From: Planctomycetota bacterium
GTDB lineage: Bacteria; Planctomycetota; SZUA-567
Length of the DNA stretch: 57,360 bases
NCBI GenBank assembly: GCA_031254915.1
Contig: JAIRTL010000024.1
Coordinates: forward strand, 1-57,360
Direction: 5' to 3'
Part shown: positions 18,785 through 27,743 of the stretch, piece after piece
Numbering within the stretch: the first letter of the stretch is position 1
Layout of the letters: every line of letters begins with the position of its first letter
The notes under the pieces: model-generated
The model's input: only the letters and a program-made list of their open reading frames with translations
Databases searched by the model: none
What the model was told of the DNA's origin: nothing
Program-made: the position numbers and the translations under genes

Positions 18785-20658
18785 GGCCTTTGGCGGTCGC
18801 GGCACTGTTTTGTTGTTCCGTTTTCCCGGCCGCCGGCGCGCTGTGCGCCGGCGACGCCGCGCCCGGGCCGGCGGAGAAGCCGTTCGCCGTGATGAAGGCG
18901 GACGACCCGGCGCGGTTTTTCGAACTGATCGATCTGCTCGAACCAGCTTTTCCGGCGCTCGGGCGGCTGGACCGCCAATTGCGCCTCCCGGGGTTTGTCG
19001 CCGTTCCCGATCCGCGCGCTCTGTTCGGAGCGCTTTCCTCGGCCGGCGCGACGGAATTGTGGATCGGCCTCGGGGCATCCGGCGGCACGGCGATGGGCTG
19101 GCGCGAGCCGTCCTCCGGCGAAGGCGACCAGACGGCCGAGGTTCGCGCCCGGCTCGAGCGGGTCGGCATCGACATGTCGCGGGCGGCGCTTCGGACCTGG
19201 CGCGACGGCGAGCGGATCGCGGTCGCCGTCGGCGCGGTGGACGACTTTTATCCCGGAAACGCGCGCGAACGCGGTCGCGACCGGGAATGGCGCGGCAGCC
19301 TCGACCAATTCCTGGCCTCGGGCGGCGACGGCGCCGGACTGTGGCTGAACGCGCGGCCGCTTTCCGGGCTTCTCGCGCTCGCGGCCGGCTTCGACATGCG
19401 CGGCTTCCTTCGATCCGCCGGGCTCACCCTTCCCGAGGCCGTCCGTCTGACTGTTTTCCCCTCGGAGGGCGGGGTCGGCGCGCGGCTGCGGCTGGACGGA
19501 ATGGCCGATCCTGGCTTCCGGGCCGCATCGGACGGCGGCGTTCTGTCCGGCGTGAACTTCGGCCGGGACGCGTTCCTTGTTTTTTCGGTTGGCGGTCTCG
19601 ACGTCCTCGCCGGCGGCGACTCGCCGCATCCTCTTGGACGCCTGCTGCCGAAATCGGCCGCCGTCGCCCTCCGCCGACGCGTCGACGGCGGCATCGACTG
19701 GACCCTGGCCGCCGCCGTCGACGGCGCTTCAGCCGCAGCGTCGCGGCGGCTCGCCGGCCTGATCGAGCTTGTGTCGGCGGACCCCAGAACCGGGGTCGAC
19801 TCGGCGCGTCGGCAGATAGGCCTTATCGACGGCCTCGACGCGTCCATGGGATCCTCGTCGTTCACCCTCGCCGTCAAGGACGCGGTCGGCGGCGGGAGCT
19901 TCGTGCTCGCCTCCAGCGACGGAACGATGCCGGATCTCGCCCGAGCCCAATCCGCGCCCCTCGCCGGCGCCGACCTGGCCGCCGCATGGGATGCGAACCT
20001 CGAAGCCGTCCCCTGGAGCCGCCTCGAACGCCCGGTCATGGACATGCTCGGCCGCTTCCCCGGGGACGTCGATCCCGCCGGCCTGCTTTCCCTCATGCCG
20101 ACCCGGGAGTCCGGCTGGTTCCGCCTCGAGAACGGATCGGCGGAAGCGTATCTTCCCCGGCTCGCGCTCCTGTGGCTGCTTCCGTATGTTGTTGAACAGG
20201 CCCGGGACTTCGTCGATTCGTTTCGGCCCACCGCCACCGATCTGGCCGCCGCGCGTCTTCGCTTTATGCTCGACGTCGCAATGCAGTCGCGGTTCAGGGC
20301 CGTATCCGCCGAATCGCCGGGGCCGCTTCCCCTTCCGGAAAAACCGGATTGGCTCGACTTTTCCGATCCCGTTCTCCAGGCCTGGCTCGCCGACAGCTTC
20401 GGCGAATTTCCCGGCGCGAAGGGCGCGAACTGGTCGGGCCTGCGCGTCGCGTTTTCGGGCCGCATTCTCGACGGCTACGAGTTCGGGATTGTTCCCGGAT
20501 CCGGATGGGCGCTTCGCGCCCAACCCGCCCCTGGCGGCGAAGACCTGCCCGCGCTCGAGATCGATTCCCGGGGATTTCTCCGCGCCTACACCGTCTCGGG
20601 ACAGACCTCGCCCTGGCGGGAAGAGCCGCTCGTGACCGCGCTCCTCCTGGCACGCTGA
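18781..20658 (+). CDS. Secreted protein of unknown function coupled to the kinase
   Basis: The 625-residue protein begins with a signal peptide (MRPLAVAALFCCSVFPAAGALC, cleavage near residue 22-25). The mature part resembles the loosely defined DUF3352-type proteins: repeated units on parameters 'distance to a maximum', FAVMKADDPARFFELID, and a C-terminal part YEFGIVPGSGWALRAQP with a late EIDSRGFLRAY that recalls the tail of pilin-like DUF1559 proteins. I do not recognise a catalytic motif. The start overlaps the kinase stop by 4 nt, so it is probably made in proportion to the kinase; it may be its periplasmic ligand, substrate or partner. Family and function are uncertain. Confidence 0.7.
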   Translation: MRPLAVAALFCCSVFPAAGALCAGDAAPGPAEKPFAVMKADDPARFFELIDLLEPAFPALGRLDRQLRLPGFVAVPDPRALFGALSSAGATELWIGLGASGGTAMGWREPSSGEGDQTAEVRARLERVGIDMSRAALRTWRDGERIAVAVGAVDDFYPGNARERGRDREWRGSLDQFLASGGDGAGLWLNARPLSGLLALAAGFDMRGFLRSAGLTLPEAVRLTVFPSEGGVGARLRLDGMADPGFRAASDGGVLSGVNFGRDAFLVFSVGGLDVLAGGDSPHPLGRLLPKSAAVALRRRVDGGIDWTLAAAVDGASAAASRRLAGLIELVSADPRTGVDSARRQIGLIDGLDASMGSSSFTLAVKDAVGGGSFVLASSDGTMPDLARAQSAPLAGADLAAAWDANLEAVPWSRLERPVMDMLGRFPGDVDPAGLLSLMPTRESGWFRLENGSAEAYLPRLALLWLLPYVVEQARDFVDSFRPTATDLAAARLRFMLDVAMQSRFRAVSAESPGPLPLPEKPDWLDFSDPVLQAWLADSFGEFPGAKGANWSGLRVAFSGRILDGYEFGIVPGSGWALRAQPAPGGEDLPALEIDSRGFLRAYTVSGQTSPWREEPLVTALLLAR

Positions 20659-20696
20659 CGGCGAAAATGATACAATCGCGCCCGGGAGGACAAGGC

Positions 20697-21836
20697 ATGA
20701 AAATCGTGTTGGCGCCAAATGCGTTCAAGGGAAGCCTTGATTCCACCAGCGCCGCCGCCGTCATGGGGCAAGGCGTGCGCGCCGTGGTTCCAGACTGCGA
20801 GACGGTGGAAAAGCCGATCGCCGACGGCGGCGACGGATTGTTCGATGTGCTTGGCCAGGTGATGGGCGGAGACAAAATCGCCGTTCAGGTGACGGGGCCG
20901 CTGTTCGAAACGGTGACGGCCGAATACCTGTACGTTCCGGCGGAAAAAACCGCCATCGTCGAAATGGCGCGGGCGAGCGGCCTCGCCCTTCTCGCGCCGG
21001 CCGAAAGAAATCCGATGGCGGCGACGACCCTCGGCACGGGGGAACTCGCCCGCCACGCGATCGAACGCGGCGCGGAAAAGGTCGTGGTCGGCATCGGCGG
21101 CAGCGCCACGAACGACGGCGGCATGGGTTTCGCCGCCGCCTTCGGCGCGAAATTCCTCGATTCGCGCGGCCGGGAGCTCGAACCGGTCGGCGGCAACCTC
21201 GGGAGGGTCGCGAGGATCGATTTGTCCCCAGTCCCCGACGCCGCCCGCGCGGCGGTTTTCGACGCCGTCTGCGACGTCGACAATCCGCTCTGCGGCGAGC
21301 GCGGCGCGGCGGCGGTGTTCGGCCCCCAGAAGGGGGCGACGCCGGAGATGGCGAAGGAACTGGACGCCGGGCTCGCCAATCTCGCCGCGTGCATCAGGGA
21401 CGGCCTCGGAAAGGATGTTCTCGACTTGCCGGGCGCCGGCGCCGCCGGCGGTCTTGGCGCCGGCTTGAAAGCCTTTTTCGACGCCGCGCTCCGCCCGGGA
21501 GTCGAAGTGGTGATGGATCTGGTCCATCTCGACGAGGCTCTTTCCGGCGCCGACCTCGTTTTCACCGCCGAAGGGGCGATAGATTTTCAGACCGCTTTCG
21601 GCAAGGGGCCGGCCGGGGTCGCGTCGCGGGCGAGGAAGGCGGGCATTCCCTGCATCGCCGTGGCGGGATCCGTCGCCGACGGCATCGACAACCTGATCGC
21701 CATCGGCATGAACGCCGCGTTTTCACTATGCCCGGGGCCGATCGCGCTCGAAAAGGCGATCGCGGACGCGCCGGGGCTTCTTCGGAACGCGACCGCCATG
21801 GCCTTCAGGGCCTTTCTCGCGGGGAGGGGGTATTGA
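20697..21836 (+). CDS. glxK: Glycerate kinase (GlxK/GarK family)
   Basis: The 379-residue protein belongs to the type-2 glycerate kinase family that phosphorylates D-glycerate, usually to 2-phosphoglycerate. Landmarks are the N-terminal KIVLAPNAFKGSLDS, PIADGGDGLFD near 40-50, GIGGSATNDGGMGFA near 137-152, and ALSGADLVFTAEGAID near 280. Length fits. ATG 20697 follows GGGAGGA. A TACAAT sequence at 20670-20675 could be a -10 element, although the gene is only 38 nt after the previous stop. With serC and the phosphoglycolate-phosphatase-like gene in this window it touches three-carbon acid metabolism, but they are not one operon. Confidence 0.92.
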   Translation: MKIVLAPNAFKGSLDSTSAAAVMGQGVRAVVPDCETVEKPIADGGDGLFDVLGQVMGGDKIAVQVTGPLFETVTAEYLYVPAEKTAIVEMARASGLALLAPAERNPMAATTLGTGELARHAIERGAEKVVVGIGGSATNDGGMGFAAAFGAKFLDSRGRELEPVGGNLGRVARIDLSPVPDAARAAVFDAVCDVDNPLCGERGAAAVFGPQKGATPEMAKELDAGLANLAACIRDGLGKDVLDLPGAGAAGGLGAGLKAFFDAALRPGVEVVMDLVHLDEALSGADLVFTAEGAIDFQTAFGKGPAGVASRARKAGIPCIAVAGSVADGIDNLIAIGMNAAFSLCPGPIALEKAIADAPGLLRNATAMAFRAFLAGRGY

Positions 21837-21882
21837 CGCCCGCGCCGCGCGGGCGCTCCGAGCCGGTTTCCTTTTTTTGACA

Positions 21883-24800
21883 ATGAAAGCGTCATTCATG
21901 GATCCCTCCGGGACCGAGGTCATCTATTCTCATCCCGGCCTGAGCAAGGCCGAAGTCGAGGAGAGCCGGCGATTATACGGCGACAACCTCCTCACCCCGC
22001 CAGAGCGCGATCCGTGGTGGCGGCTGTATCTCGACAAATTCCGCGACCCCATCATCCGCGTCCTTCTCATCGCCGCCGTCGTCGCCATCGTCGCCGGCGC
22101 CGCGGAGGGCAACTACGCCGAGGGGATCGGCATCGTCATCGCCATTCTCCTCGCCACCACCCTCGCCTTCGTCAACGAGTACCGCGCCGGCAGGGAATTC
22201 GACATCCTCAACCGGGTCTCGGACGACGAACCGGTGAAGGTGATTCGCGGCGGCGGCTTCACGACCGTTCCCAAACGCGATCTCGTCGTCGGCGACATCG
22301 TCTCCCTCGAACTCGGCGAAGAGGCCCCGGTCGACGGCAGGGTTATTTCCGCCGTGTCGTTCCAGGTCAACGAATCGAGCCTGACCGGAGAATCGGAACC
22401 GGTGACCAAACGCCCGGCGACGGGCGCTGATTCGATCCGGAACGATCACGCCTATCCGAGGAATCTCGTGCTGCGCGGCACCTTCGTCGCCGACGGGCAC
22501 GCCGTCGTCCGCGCCACCGCCGTCGGCGACCGGACGGAAATCGGCAAAACCTCGCGCGCCGCCCAGGAAAGCGTGGAGGTGGAAACGCCCCTCAACCGCC
22601 AGCTTTCGCGCCTCGGAAAGACGATCGGCGTTTTCGGATTCGGCGTCGCCGCGCTCCTTTTCGTCGCGCTCACCGCGCGCGCGGCCTGGCGGGGCGGCCC
22701 GAACGGCCTCGATCCGACGGGCGGCCAGTGGTACTTCCTCGCCGTCGCCGTCCTTTCCGTGATGTGCGCGCTTCTCCCGATCTGGCTGCCGGTCGTCTAC
22801 GACGCGCTCGATCTCGCGGGCGTGCGACAAGACCGTCCGGCGTGGCTGTGCGGCGCCGACCTCGCGCCATGGCTGCGCGGCCTCGCGGCGGGAATTCTCC
22901 TTTTCGCGCTCGGCGTCGGCGGCGGCGTCCTCGCCGGGGCGTTGCCGTCGGCGCCTGGCGAATGGCTCCCGCGCCCCGCCGCCATGGAAATTCTCCGCTT
23001 CTTCATGGTCTCCGTGACCATCATCGTCGTCGCGGTGCCTGAGGGCCTGCCGATGAGCGTCACGCTGTCCCTCGCCTATTCGATGCGGAAGATGACCGCC
23101 GCCAACAACCTTGTCCGCCGCATGCACGCCTGCGAGACGATCGGCGCCGCGACCGTGATCTGCTCCGACAAGACAGGCACCCTGACGATGAACGAAATGC
23201 GGGTCGCGACCCCGTCCTTCGCCGCCCTCGAACAGGACGGCCTCGACGGCTCCGGCGGCGAACTGGTCGCCGAGGCGATGGCCGGCAACTCCACCGCCAA
23301 CCTCGGAAAGGACGCGGACGGCGAATTGACGGTGCCGCTCGGCAATCCGACCGAGTGCGCCCTGCTCCTCTGGCTGCGGGACAACGGGATTGATTACCGC
23401 GCCGCGCGCCGCCGTTTCCACGCGCTTGGCCAGCTCACCTTTTCCACCGAGCGGAAATTCATGGCTACCGCCGGAGGATCGCGCGGCTCCGGCCGGGAGA
23501 CGATTCATCTCAAGGGCGCGCCGGAGATCGTCCTCGGCCGCGTCGCCAGCCGGCGCGAGGCGGACGGAAGCGTCGTCCAGGCGGACGAAGCGTTCAGGGC
23601 CGCGCTCATGGAGCGGCTGCGCGCCGAGCAGGCGCGCGGCATGCGCACCCTCGGCTTCGCCTACCGCAACCTGCCGGCCGGAAGCGTTCCCGAGGATCCG
23701 TCCGCCGACTGGTTCGGCGAACGCGCCTCGGAGGGCGGATTCGTCTGGCTCGGATTCGTCGCCATCGCCGATCCGGTGCGGCCGGAAGTGCCGGACGCCG
23801 TCGCCGCCTGCGCCAAGGCCGGGATCGAGGTGAAGATGCTCACCGGCGACACCCAGGTGACGGCGCGTGAAATCGCCAGAAGCATCGGGCTCTGGGGCGA
23901 GGGCGACGCCGACGACCGGGTGGTCACCGGCGACCAGTTCGCGAAGATGGACGACGCCGGGGCGGAGATCGCGGCGGAGAGGATCAGGATCATGTCGCGG
24001 GCCCGTCCCCTCGCCAAACAGCGGCTTGTCAGCCTTCTCCAGAAGCGGGGCGAGGTGGTGGCGGTCACCGGCGACGGGACCAACGACGCTCCGGCCCTGA
24101 ACCACGCCGACGTCGGCCTCGCCATGGGCAAAACCGGCACCTCGGTCGCCAAGGGGGCCGCCGACATCATCCTTCTCGACGACTCCTTCGCCAGCATCGT
24201 CAAGGCGGTGATGTGGGGCCGCTCCCTCTATGCGAACATCCAGAAGTTCATCCTCTTTCAGCTCACCATCAACTTGGCGGCGCTGGGCATTGCCCTTCTC
24301 GGCCCGTTCCTCGGGATCAAGATGCCGCTCACCGTCACGCAGATGCTGTGGGTGAACTTGATCATGGACACCTTCGCCGCGCTGGCGCTCGCCAGCGAAC
24401 CGCCGGACTGGAGCCTGATGAACAATCCGCCCAGACGGCCCGACGCCTTCATCGTCACCCCGGTCATGGGCAGGCTCATTTTCATCACTGCGGGCGCCTT
24501 CCTCGCGCTGTTCCTCGTCGTCGCGCTCGGTCTGGGCAACGTCTTCCCGATGGACGAGGCGACGGGGATCGGCCGCCGCAACCTGTCGATCTTCTTCGGC
24601 GCGTTCGTCCTTCTCCAGTTCTGGAATTTATTCAACGCGCGCGCGCTTGGCAACAACCGTTCCGCGTTTTCGGGGCTTTCCAAAAGCAAGCCTTTCCTCT
24701 TCATCGCCGTCGTGATCGCGGTCGGGCAGGTGCTCCTGACCCAGTACGGCGGCGAACTGTTCCGGACCGCGCCGCTGTCCGCCGGAGTCTGGGCGGCGAT

Positions 24801-24912
24801 CCTCGCCGGAACGTCCGTCGTCCTCTGGGTTGGCGAACTCGCGCGTTGGACGGCGAGACGGCGCGCCTCCGGCGCTTCGGGAAGCGCGCAACAACCGGGA
24901 GGATTGTCGTGA
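21883..24912 (+). CDS. P-type cation ATPase, calcium (PMCA-like) type
   Basis: A protein of about 1009 residues, probably exporting Ca2+ across the inner membrane. Visible are the actuator motif SLTGESEPV near 166-174, VAVPEGLPMSVTLSLAYSMRKM near 383 in M4, the phosphorylated DKTGT near 429, a KGAPE nucleotide motif near 546, TGD near 655 and TGDGTNDAPALNHADVG near 728. The M6 stretch NLIMDTFAALALASEPPD is typical of plasma-membrane calcium pumps. Odd: two extra hydrophobic stretches (around residues 285-310 and 332-355) lie between the actuator domain and M4. The start is uncertain: ATG 21883 and ATG 21898 both lack a ribosome-binding site, and a T7 run at 21872-21878 lies just upstream. The stop overlaps the pilD start (TGATG). 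Confidence 0.9.
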   Translation: MKASFMDPSGTEVIYSHPGLSKAEVEESRRLYGDNLLTPPERDPWWRLYLDKFRDPIIRVLLIAAVVAIVAGAAEGNYAEGIGIVIAILLATTLAFVNEYRAGREFDILNRVSDDEPVKVIRGGGFTTVPKRDLVVGDIVSLELGEEAPVDGRVISAVSFQVNESSLTGESEPVTKRPATGADSIRNDHAYPRNLVLRGTFVADGHAVVRATAVGDRTEIGKTSRAAQESVEVETPLNRQLSRLGKTIGVFGFGVAALLFVALTARAAWRGGPNGLDPTGGQWYFLAVAVLSVMCALLPIWLPVVYDALDLAGVRQDRPAWLCGADLAPWLRGLAAGILLFALGVGGGVLAGALPSAPGEWLPRPAAMEILRFFMVSVTIIVVAVPEGLPMSVTLSLAYSMRKMTAANNLVRRMHACETIGAATVICSDKTGTLTMNEMRVATPSFAALEQDGLDGSGGELVAEAMAGNSTANLGKDADGELTVPLGNPTECALLLWLRDNGIDYRAARRRFHALGQLTFSTERKFMATAGGSRGSGRETIHLKGAPEIVLGRVASRREADGSVVQADEAFRAALMERLRAEQARGMRTLGFAYRNLPAGSVPEDPSADWFGERASEGGFVWLGFVAIADPVRPEVPDAVAACAKAGIEVKMLTGDTQVTAREIARSIGLWGEGDADDRVVTGDQFAKMDDAGAEIAAERIRIMSRARPLAKQRLVSLLQKRGEVVAVTGDGTNDAPALNHADVGLAMGKTGTSVAKGAADIILLDDSFASIVKAVMWGRSLYANIQKFILFQLTINLAALGIALLGPFLGIKMPLTVTQMLWVNLIMDTFAALALASEPPDWSLMNNPPRRPDAFIVTPVMGRLIFITAGAFLALFLVVALGLGNVFPMDEATGIGRRNLSIFFGAFVLLQFWNLFNARALGNNRSAFSGLSKSKPFLFIAVVIAVGQVLLTQYGGELFRTAPLSAGVWAAILAGTSVVLWVGELARWTARRRASGASGSAQQPGGLS

Positions 24913-25880
24913 TGCTTGGCGACGCCGCCGTGATCCATCTCCTGTACTCCGCCGTGCTTTTCGTGTTCGGACTCGCCGCCGGCTCGTTTCTGAACGTCGT
25001 CGTCTACCGCGCCCCGCTGGAGCGTTCGCTTCTCAATCCGCCCAGCTCCTGCCCGGCCTGCGGGGGCGTCATCGCCTGGTACGACAATATTCCCGTGATT
25101 TCCTGGATGATCCTCGGGGGGAAGTGCCGCCGCTGCCGGACGCCCATTTCCTGGCGCTATCCGGCGGTGGAGTTGTTGACCGGCGTGTTGTGGGCCGCGG
25201 AGGGTTGGCGGCTGGCCGCCTACGATTTCGGACCGGTGCGAAACGCCGCCATGGGCGTTCTTGAACTGTATTTCATCTCCGCCCTTATCGCGACCATATT
25301 CATCGATTACGACTGGCAGATCATTCTGGACGAGATCAGTCTCGGCGGAACCGGCATCGCCGTCGCCGCCTCCGCGTTCCTTCCGGAGCTGCACGCGGCT
25401 GAAACGCCGGCGGCGTTTTATCATCGCAATTACGAACTCTATTCGCTGGTGGGGCATCTTCCCGCCTGGCTGCGGGGGCTTTCCGCGTCGGCGCTCGGCG
25501 CCGTATTCGGCGCCGCCCTCGTGCTCGTCCTGTATTTCCTCGGCGGCATCGCCATGCGCAAGCAGATCGAGAAGGCCAGGCGCGAAGATCCGGAGATCGA
25601 CTCCGTCTTCGGCCTCGGCGACGTCAAGCTCATGGCCTGCATGGGGGCGTTCCTCGGCTGGCGGGGGGCGCTCCTTCTTTTCATGCTCGGCGTCTTCCTC
25701 GCGGCGGTGGCGGGTTCGATTCTCAAGCTTGCCTCCGGCGACGCCGGAGGCAAGCCGGGCATCGCCGGCCTGACCGAGCGCTGGCGGACAGGCCAGTCCG
25801 TGCTGCCTTTCGGGCCGTTTCTCGCCGTGGGCGCCTTCGTCATCCTTTTCGCGCGCTACGGCGCTGGCCCGCCTCCCTGA
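24912..25880 (+). CDS. Type IV prepilin peptidase / leader peptidase
   Basis: The 322-residue inner-membrane aspartic protease cleaves (and in bifunctional members N-methylates) prepilins. The N-terminal domain has two CxxC pairs (C47/C50 and C72/C75) in the usual frame of CPACGGVIAWYDNIPVISW and KCRRCRTPISWRYPAVELLTG, so it is the bifunctional type. The catalytic aspartates are in FIDYDWQIILDEIS near 130 and in the GxGD motif GLGDVKLMACMGAFLGW near 235. Eight or so membrane segments are expected. An insertion near 150-180 (after the first Asp) is longer than in E. coli-type enzymes. It starts by overlapping the P-ATPase stop. No pilin gene is adjacent. Confidence 0.92.
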   Translation: MLGDAAVIHLLYSAVLFVFGLAAGSFLNVVVYRAPLERSLLNPPSSCPACGGVIAWYDNIPVISWMILGGKCRRCRTPISWRYPAVELLTGVLWAAEGWRLAAYDFGPVRNAAMGVLELYFISALIATIFIDYDWQIILDEISLGGTGIAVAASAFLPELHAAETPAAFYHRNYELYSLVGHLPAWLRGLSASALGAVFGAALVLVLYFLGGIAMRKQIEKARREDPEIDSVFGLGDVKLMACMGAFLGWRGALLLFMLGVFLAAVAGSILKLASGDAGGKPGIAGLTERWRTGQSVLPFGPFLAVGAFVILFARYGAGPPP

Positions 25881-25896
25881 AACCGGGACTCCGGAT

Positions 25897-26508
25897 TCAC
25901 GCCAGCGGTTCGCGGCCGATGTTGAACCCGGTCAAAACGGCCGTTCCCCCGTCGTGGATTTCAACGCTGGCGAGGGAGGCGTAGGCGAGGCGAAAGCGGA
26001 GCGGCCCGTTGCAGGCGACGCCGAGGAGCCGGCAAAGGACGCCGCGCAGTATGCCGCCGTGCGCGACCACCAGCAGGCTTTTTCCCGGCCAGGTCCCGAG
26101 GGTGGCGGCGATCTCCCCGGCGCGGCGTTCGAAGGCGGGGAAGTCCTCGCCGTCCGGAAACGCGAAGTCGCCCGAGAGGGCCTGCCAGCTGTCCGTCATG
26201 CCGGGGAATGAAGCGCGCGCCTCGTCGAAGGTCAGTCCCTCCAGTTTGCCGAAATCTATCTCCTTCAACAGGTCCCACGCCTCCGCCTTGACGCCAAGAC
26301 CGTCGGCGAGGATAGCCGCCGTTTCGGCGGCGCGGGCGAGGGGACTGGTGAGGCAAATTTCCGGCGCGAGGGGGCGGAGGCGCGGGACAAGCTTTTCCGC
26401 CTGGCGGAGTCCGTTTTCGGACAATCCGGGGTTCAGCCTTCCCAGGAAGCGCTTGGTGTAACCGGCTTCGGGTTCCCCGTGCCGGACCAGGTGGACGGTT
26501 CGGACCAT
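25897..26508 (-). CDS. Histidine phosphatase (phosphoglycerate-mutase-like)
   Basis: This 203-residue enzyme has the RHG motif LVRHGEPEAG (residues 7-16, nucleophile His10), a second active-site Arg in LTSPLARAAETA near 52-65, Glu in LLKEIDFGKLEG near 82, and the distal VVAHGGILRG near 150. These are the four landmarks of the superfamily. It is closest by pattern to the CobC/GpmB-like small phosphatases (alpha-ribazole phosphatase or broad phosphatase); the substrate cannot be told. ATG 26508 follows GGGAGGAAA. It is convergent with pilD (16-nt gap) and divergent from pyrF. Confidence 0.88.
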   Translation of the reverse strand: MVRTVHLVRHGEPEAGYTKRFLGRLNPGLSENGLRQAEKLVPRLRPLAPEICLTSPLARAAETAAILADGLGVKAEAWDLLKEIDFGKLEGLTFDEARASFPGMTDSWQALSGDFAFPDGEDFPAFERRAGEIAATLGTWPGKSLLVVAHGGILRGVLCRLLGVACNGPLRFRLAYASLASVEIHDGGTAVLTGFNIGREPLA

Positions 26509-26528
26509 GTTTTTCCTCCCCGGCGAAT

Positions 26529-26578
26529 ATACCGTTCGCGGTCCGGAGTTGTGATTCCCTCGACTGTGCGCGGCCATG
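26529..26578 (+). repeat. 50-bp dispersed repeat, copy 2 (two-hairpin element)
   Basis: Second copy of the element at 15530-15579. Hairpins are ACCG-TTCG-CGGT (26531-26542, a stable UUCG-type loop) and GGAGT-TGTG-ATTCC (26545-26558). The A-to-G change at 26548 turns an A-T pair into a G-T pair, so the stem is kept. It lies between the divergent phosphatase gene and pyrF, 172 nt before the pyrF ATG. Confidence 0.7.
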
Positions 26579-26665
26579 AAATGACCAAGGGAAACCGATG
26601 TGGAACAGGGCGACTCTCCCATCCCCCATTTTCACAATTTCGGGCCGCGCCCGGTATAAATGCCC

Positions 26666-26693
26666 TGGCAGTCGCGAGTGCGCGATATACAAT
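26666..26693 (+). promoter_or_regulatory. Possible pyrF promoter
   Basis: TACAAT (26688-26693) resembles a -10 element, with a weak TGGCAG 16 nt upstream (26666-26671). The start of transcription would be about 50 nt before the pyrF ATG and downstream of the 50-bp repeat. Confidence 0.35.
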
Positions 26694-26750
26694 GACAAGA
26701 AACGATTGCGTTTTATGATACGGAAACCTGTCCCAAGGGGGAGGCGAAAT

Positions 26751-27743
26751 ATGGCGAAATCGGAAAACATCCTGTTTGGCGACCGTCTGGATGCGGCGGC
26801 CAGGGAAAAGAAAAGCGTCGCCGTGGTCGGCCTTGATCCGACGATGGCGCTTTTGCCGCCGGACCTCGCGAAGAAGGCGAAGTCGAGCGGGGATGGCCTC
26901 GTCGAGGCGTTTGCGGAGTTTGCGGTGGGCATTATCGGATCGGTCGGCGATCTTGTGCCCGCGGTGAAGCCGAACATCGCCTTCTACGAGGCGCACGGCC
27001 TTTCCGGCCTCGCCATCTACAAGCCCCTCTGCCTCGCCGCCGCGAACCATGGCCTTCTCGTCATCGGCGACGTCAAGCGCGGCGACATCGGCAGCACCGC
27101 CGAAGCCTACGCCCATGGTCTTCTCGACGGCCAATACACCGATTTCAACACGCTCGAACTGGATATGAACCCGTCTGAAATGCGGATGCGGATCGGGTCG
27201 CTGCTTGGTCCGCACGACGCCCTGACCCTCAACGCCTACCTCGGGTCCGACTCGGTGCTTCCGTTCATCGAGCGCGGCGCGCCGCGTGGACAAGGCTTTT
27301 TTATGCTTGTCAAAACCAGCAATCCCTCGAGCGCCGAGCTCCAGGACCTCAAGCTGGAGGGCGGAGGCACGGTGGCGGAGCATGTCGCCGGCATGGTACG
27401 GAGCTGGGGCGCTGGGCATATCGGCGGCTCGGGATTATCGGCCGTCGGCGCGGTCGTGGGCGCGACGCATCCAACCGAACTCGCGCGCTATCGGGAACTC
27501 ATGCCGGAAGCGCCGTTCCTGGTTCCCGGTTACGGCGCGCAGGGCGGCTCGGCGGACGATGTCGTATCCGCATTCCGTGAAGACGGATCCGGCGCTATCG
27601 TAAACGCAAGCCGTTCAATTCTTGGCGCGTGGAAGGAGGAAAACAACCCCTCCGACTGGCGGGGCGCGGCGCGACGCGCCGTCGAGGCGATGAACGCCGA
27701 TCTACGCGGCGCGCTCGAGCGGGCGGGAAGGTGGGGATTCTAA
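26751..27743 (+). CDS. pyrF: Orotidine 5'-phosphate decarboxylase (type 2)
   Basis: The 330-residue enzyme makes UMP from OMP. The long PyrF2 form is shown by VVGLDPTMALLP near residue 24, AVKPNIAFYEAHG near 75 and the catalytic DVKRGDIGSTAEAYA near 107 (Lys-Asp pair), followed by LNAYLGSDSVLPF, the VKTSNPSSAELQD phosphate-loop region and a late VPGYGAQGG. ATG 26751 is preceded by AGGGGGAGG; an in-frame ATG at 26715 would add 12 residues without homology. No other pyrimidine gene is near. Confidence 0.94.
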   Translation: MAKSENILFGDRLDAAAREKKSVAVVGLDPTMALLPPDLAKKAKSSGDGLVEAFAEFAVGIIGSVGDLVPAVKPNIAFYEAHGLSGLAIYKPLCLAAANHGLLVIGDVKRGDIGSTAEAYAHGLLDGQYTDFNTLELDMNPSEMRMRIGSLLGPHDALTLNAYLGSDSVLPFIERGAPRGQGFFMLVKTSNPSSAELQDLKLEGGGTVAEHVAGMVRSWGAGHIGGSGLSAVGAVVGATHPTELARYRELMPEAPFLVPGYGAQGGSADDVVSAFREDGSGAIVNASRSILGAWKEENNPSDWRGAARRAVEAMNADLRGALERAGRWGF

